Positions 58,903 through 64,000 of a DNA stretch of 64,000 bases are shown piece after piece. This DNA is from Ditylenchus dipsaci (taxonomy: Eukaryota; Nematoda; Chromadorea; Rhabditida; Anguinidae). The stretch covers positions 493,070 through 557,069 of the forward strand of contig SADC01001176.1 of NCBI GenBank assembly GCA_004194705.1. Reading direction: 5' to 3'. Numbering within the stretch: position 1 is the first letter of the stretch; each line of letters begins with the position of its first letter. The translations under genes were made by a program, and so were the position numbers. The notes under the pieces are model-generated. The model was not told the origin of the DNA. It ran no database searches and worked only from the letters and a program-made list of their open reading frames with translations.

Positions 58903-59121
58903 GTAGAAATCGACGGCAAAAACAAACTTTTGTAAATGCTAGCTTGGCGTTTTGTTTTATCAGATTCCAAAATGCTAGGTAGAAATCATTTCGCAAAACT
59001 AGACTTTGTAAATGCTAGCGAGAACAGAACGTCAAACTAGAATAAATAAAGTGGGGCAAAAACGGCTTTACTAGCATTTTATTCGGACTTTTAGAAAAAA
59101 ATGCAAACCCGTATGTGTACC

Positions 59122-60001
59122 GGCTGTACACCGAAATATAAGCGCCAATTGGTAAGAGGTCGTTTTTGGTAAGAAATTTTTTTAGTAAGAATGTCTTGGT
59201 AAGAAACTTTCTGGTAAGAAATTTTTTGGTAAGAGGTCGTTTAGTAAGAATTTTGGTTATAGGATGGCCTGAAAATTAAAAGTTTTCAAATTTTAAAACA
59301 AACCATTCTTATAATATGCAAGATAGTGTGAGGAATTGTGTTTTTCCAGACAAAATTCCCGATTTTCAACACCAAAACCCAAAAATCTGGGAAGGTACCA
59401 CCTGACCAGGTGGATCACCTGGATGACCTTAAAATTAATACTTTCCGAATTTCAAAAACAATCATGCCATCAAATGTAAAATCGGACGTGAAATAAGTTT
59501 GATAAGACCAAAACACGATTCACCTATCCAGATCCCAAAACCCGAAATGGGTACCTTCTGGTCAGGTTGATATCCATTCCAAGCGTTAAAGCGAATTGAT
59601 CCACACCAATTGGTCCACAGATAATTGGTCCACACATAAATTGGTCCACACCTTTCAAATAATTTGAATTTTCAAATTTTTGAAAAATGCTGCGGGAATT
59701 CAAATTTTTAGTCTGAACCAACCAAACCAAGTGGTCGTCCAGTTGAAGCTGATAGGTTTGTTTTTAATGGTTTGTTTAAAAAAATTAAAAACTTTAATTT
59801 TCAGGCCATCCTATAACCTATAACCGCGTACCATAAAGTTTCTCACCAGATTAACCGCGTACCCAAAAGTTCTTACCAAAATAACGCGTACCAAAAAGTT
59901 CTTACCAAATTAACCGCGTACGAAAAATTTTCTTACCAAAACGACCAAAATTACCAAAACGACCACTTACCAAATTGGCGCTTATATTTCGGTGTACAGC
60001 C
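59122..60001. mobile_element. Inverted-repeat element with GGCTGTACACC ends, perfect 8-bp duplication
   Basis: Starts GGCTGTACACCGAAATATAA and ends in the inverse, flanked by TGTGTACC on both sides (59114-59121 and 60002-60009). The arms are TTGGTAAGAAATTTTTTGG words (59150-59260 and 59830-59985), then AGGATGGCCTGAAAATTAAA mirrored near 59800. The centre holds GGTGGATATCC-family units. Superfamily not assigned: the duplication fits hAT, P or Merlin, but the ends are not CAG. Confidence 0.8.
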
Positions 60002-60011
60002 TGTGTACCAC

Positions 60012-60185
60012 GGACACGACGATTCGTCACCTCGGCCGATTCGTCACTCGGACGATTCGTCACCTCCTACTAAAAATAGGACGATTCGTCAGCCTACGTT
60101 AAAACCGGACAAATTCGTCACCTCTCGCCAAAATGGACAATTTTGTCACCTTTTAGTAAAACCGGACGATTCGTCACCTAGTTTC
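60012..60185. repeat. Tandem GGACGATTCGTCACCT array
   Basis: About eight copies of CGGACGATTCGTCACCT, decaying to the right. It resembles the terminal arm of the 21178-26572 MULE (GGACAATTCACCCCC), but the partner arm is absent. Confidence 0.5.
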
Positions 60186-60227
60186 AAAATTTATTTTTAA
60201 AATGCTCGTCGTTCATTTTTTTCTAAC

Positions 60228-61015
60228 TTAAAGGACTATTGCCGTCTACGGCCACGGAAATTTGGACTTTTTGAATTGGGCGGGTGACAGCTAAATTACT
60301 GCGAAAATATTTTTCAATTATTTTTTTTATTTTTAAGTTTATAATTTATGGTATTGGTCGAAGCGAGTCTTCCGAACTATAAGTAAGTTGTAGTGCAGTG
60401 GCTCGTAAAAAGCCCAAGTGCACGCCCCCCCCCTCGAAAAATTCTTGTACTTTTGAAGAAAAGTACCCATTTTTAGCTAAAAATTTTTATTCTGAGGTAC
60501 CGTGTTATGCAAAAATTCCTCAGCAATCCGAATGACGAAGCAGAATTTGAAAAAATACTTACTGCTGAGATATGAACCTAAAGTTGAAGTGTCAATATTT
60601 TAAAAATGACCACTTAACTTTACTCCAACTTAAGATCATATTCAGCAAGAAGTTTTTTTCAAATTCTGCTTCGTTATTCGGATTGCTGAGGAATTTTCGC
60701 ATACTGGGATGCATCAGAATAAAAATTTTCAGCTAAAAATGGGTACTTTTCTTTAAAAGTACAAGAAATTTTTCGAGGGGGGGTGGTGCATGGTGCACTT
60801 GGGTATCTGTCGCAGTGGCTATGTTAGATCTTGTCCGATCTGGCAATGTCAAGCAACGTTGTGCTCGGCTAGTAGATTGTTTCAAAAATTTTGAAAATTT
60901 TAATTTGCAAACAAAAAAATCAAAAAATATTTTCGCAGTAATTTAGCTGTCCCCCGCCAATTTAAAAAGTCCGAATTTTCGTGGCCGTAGACGGCAATGT
61001 CCTTTTATAGGGCAT
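60228..61015. repeat. TTTAAAGG-family palindrome (ATTGCCGTCTACGGCC)
   Basis: Left arm AAAGGACTATTGCCGTCTACGG and CTAAATTACTGCGAAAATAT; right arm mirrored at 60930-61005. An inner palindrome spans 60420-60810 (CACGCCCCCCCCTCGAAAAA, TTCTGCTTCGTTATTCGGATT). Related to 32022-32262. Confidence 0.65.
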
Positions 61016-61470
61016 GGCCGTGCGTTTCAAAAGTTAAGGCGGGGACCAGCAATTTTTTTTGAATCGTTCTATTTTTCACTCGTTTTGCGTCAAATCTAAT
61101 ATTAATGACCTTATACTACTTTTAAAAACTAGGCAGAAAACTTAAGGGGCATGCCCGTGCGTTAGGCGCGAACCAGCGAGTTTTTTTCAAATTTTCGAAT
61201 CCTCCCATTTTTCACTCGTCTGTGTCAAATCTGATATAGATGGACCTTATACTGCTTTCTTAAAAACTAGACAGAAAACTTAAAAAATCTAGACGAGAAC
61301 GAATGTAAAAAATTTTCGAGAAAGAAAGAACTGCTGGTTCGCGCCTTTTCTCCCATCGAGCACGATCATGCTCCTTTAAAGTCTGATGCGTATGCATGTA
61401 AAACTTTGATCGAGAAAGAAAAGTGCTGGTCCCGCCTTTTCTCCGTGTCGGGCACGGGCGTGCCCCTTTA
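61008..61470. repeat. Nested GGGGCATGCCCGTGCG palindromes
   Basis: Two concentric units. The outer arms are AGGGCATGGCCGTGCGTTTC with GGCGGGGACCAGC, mirrored at 61425-61468. The inner arms are AGGGGCATGCCCGTGCGTTAG with GCGCGAACCAGC, mirrored at 61330-61380. Same family as 11683-11930. Confidence 0.65.
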
Positions 61471-61483
61471 ATGAAGTTATTCA

Positions 61484-61612
61484 TTCACCATCTCAGTTTT
61501 CTTTGCCATTCTTGGTCTTAAATTTTTTTTCTCTGTTAATATTATTCATTCACCATCTCAGTTTTCTTTGCCATTCTGGTCTTAAATTTTCTTCTCTGTT
61601 AATATTATTTCC
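61484..61612. repeat. Tandem duplication of about 64 bp
   Basis: TTCATTCACCATCTCAGTTTTC ... CTCTGTTAATATTAT occurs twice in direct succession with very few differences, so it is recent. Confidence 0.75.
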
Positions 61613-61809
61613 ACTAATGTTATTCCTATCGTTTTCAATGGATACATGAAAATTTGTCACGGACCGTTTTGTCCTTGGTTGATATCATCTCGTTTTGCTA
61701 TTTTTGCAAAAGACTGGTCGAACCATCTGGAATCGACTTAGTCATAAGATTCAGTGGCAAATCACCGAATATAGTCATTTAGTATTTCGGTGGTGATTAA
61801 GGTGAAAAA

Positions 61810-62500
61810 ATAGGGTAGCCAAGTGCCCAGGCTCTTAATTAGGTAGGGGCGAAAGGGTCCACACCACTCCATCCCTGGGAACTTGACATTACTAAACTCC
61901 CCAGCTCACTACACTACCCCGTTCTCCGTCTCACGCTACCTACATTAGACTCTTGAATGGTACCTACATTACTCGATTTCGGAACTTGATACTTAGGCGG
62001 ATTACTCGCCCTTTTTCCTTAGCCTGTAACTCTGTGGTCTGAGGCAGTAACACCTGCACCGAGTCAGTTTCCAGTGAGCCCCACCGCGGAGGGTGTTCAC
62101 GCTCACCGCCTGTGGATCTGACGTATACCGAATGCTTTGTGGAAAATGTTTAAAAGAGCAAGTTCAGCTCTTAGAACATGGACCCACAACATTGGAAAGC
62201 CGGAGCAAAAATCCCAAAGTGGCTAACAAGGACGCGGATATACAATGCTTCCTAAGACCAAATAACCAAGATCACGGCGAACTCGAGGCCTTAGCGCGGC
62301 TAACACCTGCAATAAGCTCTGCACGGGAATATTAACTCAACTTTCTTAAAAAGCATATAATCCTGCATTCCATACTGATAAGTGCAACAATTAGCATACA
62401 ATGAAGGAAAATGGGGTTGTCAGCATGCCGGCATCTTAGATGCGACTGTGCTCGCTGACGCCAACCATCAGAAAAACGTAAGCTCTCCGTTCTGTACCAT
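61810..62500. other. Unassigned block of balanced base composition
   Basis: Distinct from its surroundings: higher GC, no hairpin words, few homopolymers. A plus-strand frame (62093-62335, 80 codons) is open but not recognised, and no splice sites stand out. It could be part of a retroelement, an untranslated region or an exon. Confidence 0.3.
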
Positions 62501-62521
62501 TGATGCGAACAAGCTTTGACC

Positions 62522-63029
62522 CAGTGCTGTAAATTTTGAAATTTCGGCACCGGCACCGCACCGGCACCGGCCTGAAAATTTTTGGCAACCGCGCACCGCA
62601 CCGGGCACCAACCTCCGAAATTTCGGCACCGGGCACCGACTCTCGAAATTGTGGCACCAGGCACCGCACCGGGCACCGACCTCCAAATTTTTGGCGCCGG
62701 GCAACCGCACCGGGCACCAGCGGTGCCGGTGGCGGAGCCGCTGCCGGTGTCGCACCGGACATTTTTTTAAATATGTTTAAAAAAATTATCAATTTAATTT
62801 TGAATTTTTTCAGCTTAATTGCAAATATCAACAATGTTATCGACATTCTTGTTGTGTTTCGAGGCGATTATAACTTAGTTAGCTGTTGCCGGGAAGATAC
62901 ATACCACCTGCTGGTGCGGCACCGTTCGCGCACGACCTCTAAAATGATGGCACCGGGCACCGACCTCTAAAATTTCGCACCGACACGGGCACCGGCGGTC
63001 CGTGCCGCACCGGTGCCACTTACAGCACT
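62522..63029. mobile_element. hAT-type element with GGCACCG arms
   Basis: Starts CAGTGCTGTAAATTTTG and ends GTGCCACTTACAGCACTG, flanked by TTTGACC on both sides (7 of 8 bases match). The arms are GGCACCGGGCACC words, and the open frames over them are repeat translations. The centre (62765-62900) is AT-rich and uncharacterised. Confidence 0.75.
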
Positions 63030-63129
63030 GTTTGACCGAGCTTTCGCAACCATTGTTTCAGGAAAATTCTCAAATCGATCAATGTGGATTACAGGGCTTC
63101 GGCGCTGTAACTTATGCACTGGGGGGGGG

Positions 63130-63670
63130 CGCATTTTTTTCAGTTAATTTAAAAATAGTGTTTAAACGTCTCCTGAGTAACTTTTATATGCTTAAAACGA
63201 TAAAAAAGGCTATTTTTTAAACGTTTCCACACAAAAAATGTATTTTTGAAAAAAAAAAATTTGACCGAAATTCGACTTTTTGACGTGGGGACCAAGGTAA
63301 ACCACCTTATATAAGGGTATTTCACCCCGTTTTGGTCACTGGAGCTGGCAAAAAGAGTCTCTTTATGGATTTTATGATCAAGAGTACTTATCGGATCATG
63401 TCTAAGGTAAGTGATGTGCGCGCATCTCTAACTCTCAAGCCCCCTGCGCCCCCTTCGGGGCACCTCTTTAGGATGGTTTAGCTTGGTACCACCCACCCCC
63501 CCCCCCCCCCCCAAGGCAAAAAGTCGAATTCTGGTCAAAAAATCCGTTTTTTTGTGGAAAATGGAGAAAATAGCTTATTATCGTTTTTAAGCATATAAAA
63601 TTACTTAGGAGACGTTTTTAAACACTTTCTTTTATTAACTGAAAAATGCAACTGAAAAATTAAGTTTATA
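63130..63670. repeat. Inverted repeat around a 17-C tract
   Basis: GTTTAAACGTCTCCTGAGTAA with CTTTTATATGCTTAAAACG (63160-63200) is mirrored at 63585-63640. GCGCCCCCTTCGGGGCACC, also in variant form near 21585, and a run of about 17 C (63497-63513) lie between. Confidence 0.55.
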
Positions 63671-63766
63671 ATCAGGGTAAAGCATGTACAGTTCATCCAG
63701 AGCACGTATGTATATCTATCCAGGGAATGGGTGTGATAAATCTCCGTTTTTGATGCGATGAGGAAC

Positions 63767-64000
63767 TCATGATCCGTACCAACCACATACCTGCTGATGA
63801 CGGATGAACATGAACAGCCTCCCGATTTTATATTTGAAGATATGACAGTCAGGTCTCGTCGTAACATCGTGAAAGATTTCAGTATATTCTGGGCACAGAG
63901 GGTTGACGAACGTTATACAGTATGATGTCGACAGACAGATAAACCGGTTATTCATTGATGTTGCAGTACGCCATCCATCAAGAAAGCGAACCGTACTATC
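63767..64000 (-). other. Open frame running off the window edge
   Basis: Minus-strand frame open from the window edge to a stop at 63767, about 78 codons, including EYTEIFHDVTTRPDCHIFKY. Composition is protein-like and an ATG lies at 63955, but I recognise no family. It could be a 3' exon of a gene outside the window. Confidence 0.3.

Larger units (their letters stand above)
51723..59111. mobile_element. 7.4-kb hAT element with 8-bp duplication, containing later insertions
   Basis: The left end CAGGGTTTGCAAAAAGGCC and right end ...TTTGCAAACCCG are flanked by TATGTGTA on both sides (51715-51722 and 59112-59119). Sub-terminal arrays of ACTAGCATTT/AAAGTCTAGT words lie at 51760-52230 and, inverted, at 55725-55940 plus 58905-59090. 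The right array is split by the MULE at 55942-58902. Without insertions the element is about 4 kb, a normal autonomous hAT size. Its transposase relic is on the minus strand. Confidence 0.88.

Noticed and set aside
62332..62970. Proline/alanine/arginine-rich frames on both strands
   Set aside because: Translation of GGCACCG words within a hAT element.
63490..63515. C-tract as a telomere or switch-like signal
   Set aside because: A simple homopolymer of about 17 C between repeat arms; no telomere repeat unit.

Overview
The window looks like nuclear DNA from an invertebrate animal. Two conserved eukaryotic genes split by many introns are recognisable: cytosolic HSP90 on the minus strand (27175-31993, promoter near 33 kb) and the U1 snRNP factor PRPF39 on the plus strand (41028-49976). 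Introns are often 45-60 bp with T-rich TTTTCAG/TTTTTAG acceptors, and several genes have an acceptor just before their ATG. This recalls nematodes, but I cannot fix the phylum from sequence alone. No bacterial operon, CRISPR, rRNA or convincing functional tRNA was seen.

Most of the remaining DNA is transposable elements, mostly inverted-repeat (hairpin) elements inserted into one another. Several can be delimited exactly by target-site duplications (TSDs). hAT elements with 8-bp TSDs: 12275-12545, 20505-20803, 33471-35174 containing 34048-35126, 36627-37497, 46055-46247 inside a PRPF39 intron, and a 7.4-kb element at 51723-59111 that carries a transposase relic. Mutator-like (MULE) elements: 55942-58902 nested in that hAT, and a candidate at 21178-26572. 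A multi-exon element with a 4-bp TSD lies at 16688-18533. There are many TA-flanked pogo/Tc1-mariner-type hairpins.

Layout. 0-5.5 kb: stacked hairpins and TA elements. 5.9-6.2 kb: possible small gene, minus strand. 6.5-11.1 kb: three large palindromes, one 2.6 kb. 11.6-20.0 kb: hAT and pogo hairpins around the 16.7-18.5 kb element. 20.4-21.0 kb: small two-exon gene. 21.2-26.6 kb: MULE candidate packed with other insertions. 26.6 kb: a second copy of the HSP90 tail codons. 27.2-33.1 kb: HSP90 and its heat-shock promoter. 33.5-40.8 kb: transposons. 41.0-50.0 kb: PRPF39. 50.1-51.4 kb: modular hairpin. 51.7-59.1 kb: hAT with MULE. 59.1-64 kb: more palindromes and some unassigned DNA.

HSP90 (chaperone) and PRPF39 (splicing) have no evident joint function. 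HSP90 contains six single-base indels and PRPF39 one phase break plus one odd donor, in otherwise strongly conserved exons. Residual assembly error is my preferred explanation; pseudogenisation of HSP90 is the alternative. The most unusual feature is the hairpin population: elements share a core or a fixed 'grammar', while their arms are rewritten as different short tandem words, always matched on the opposite arm.
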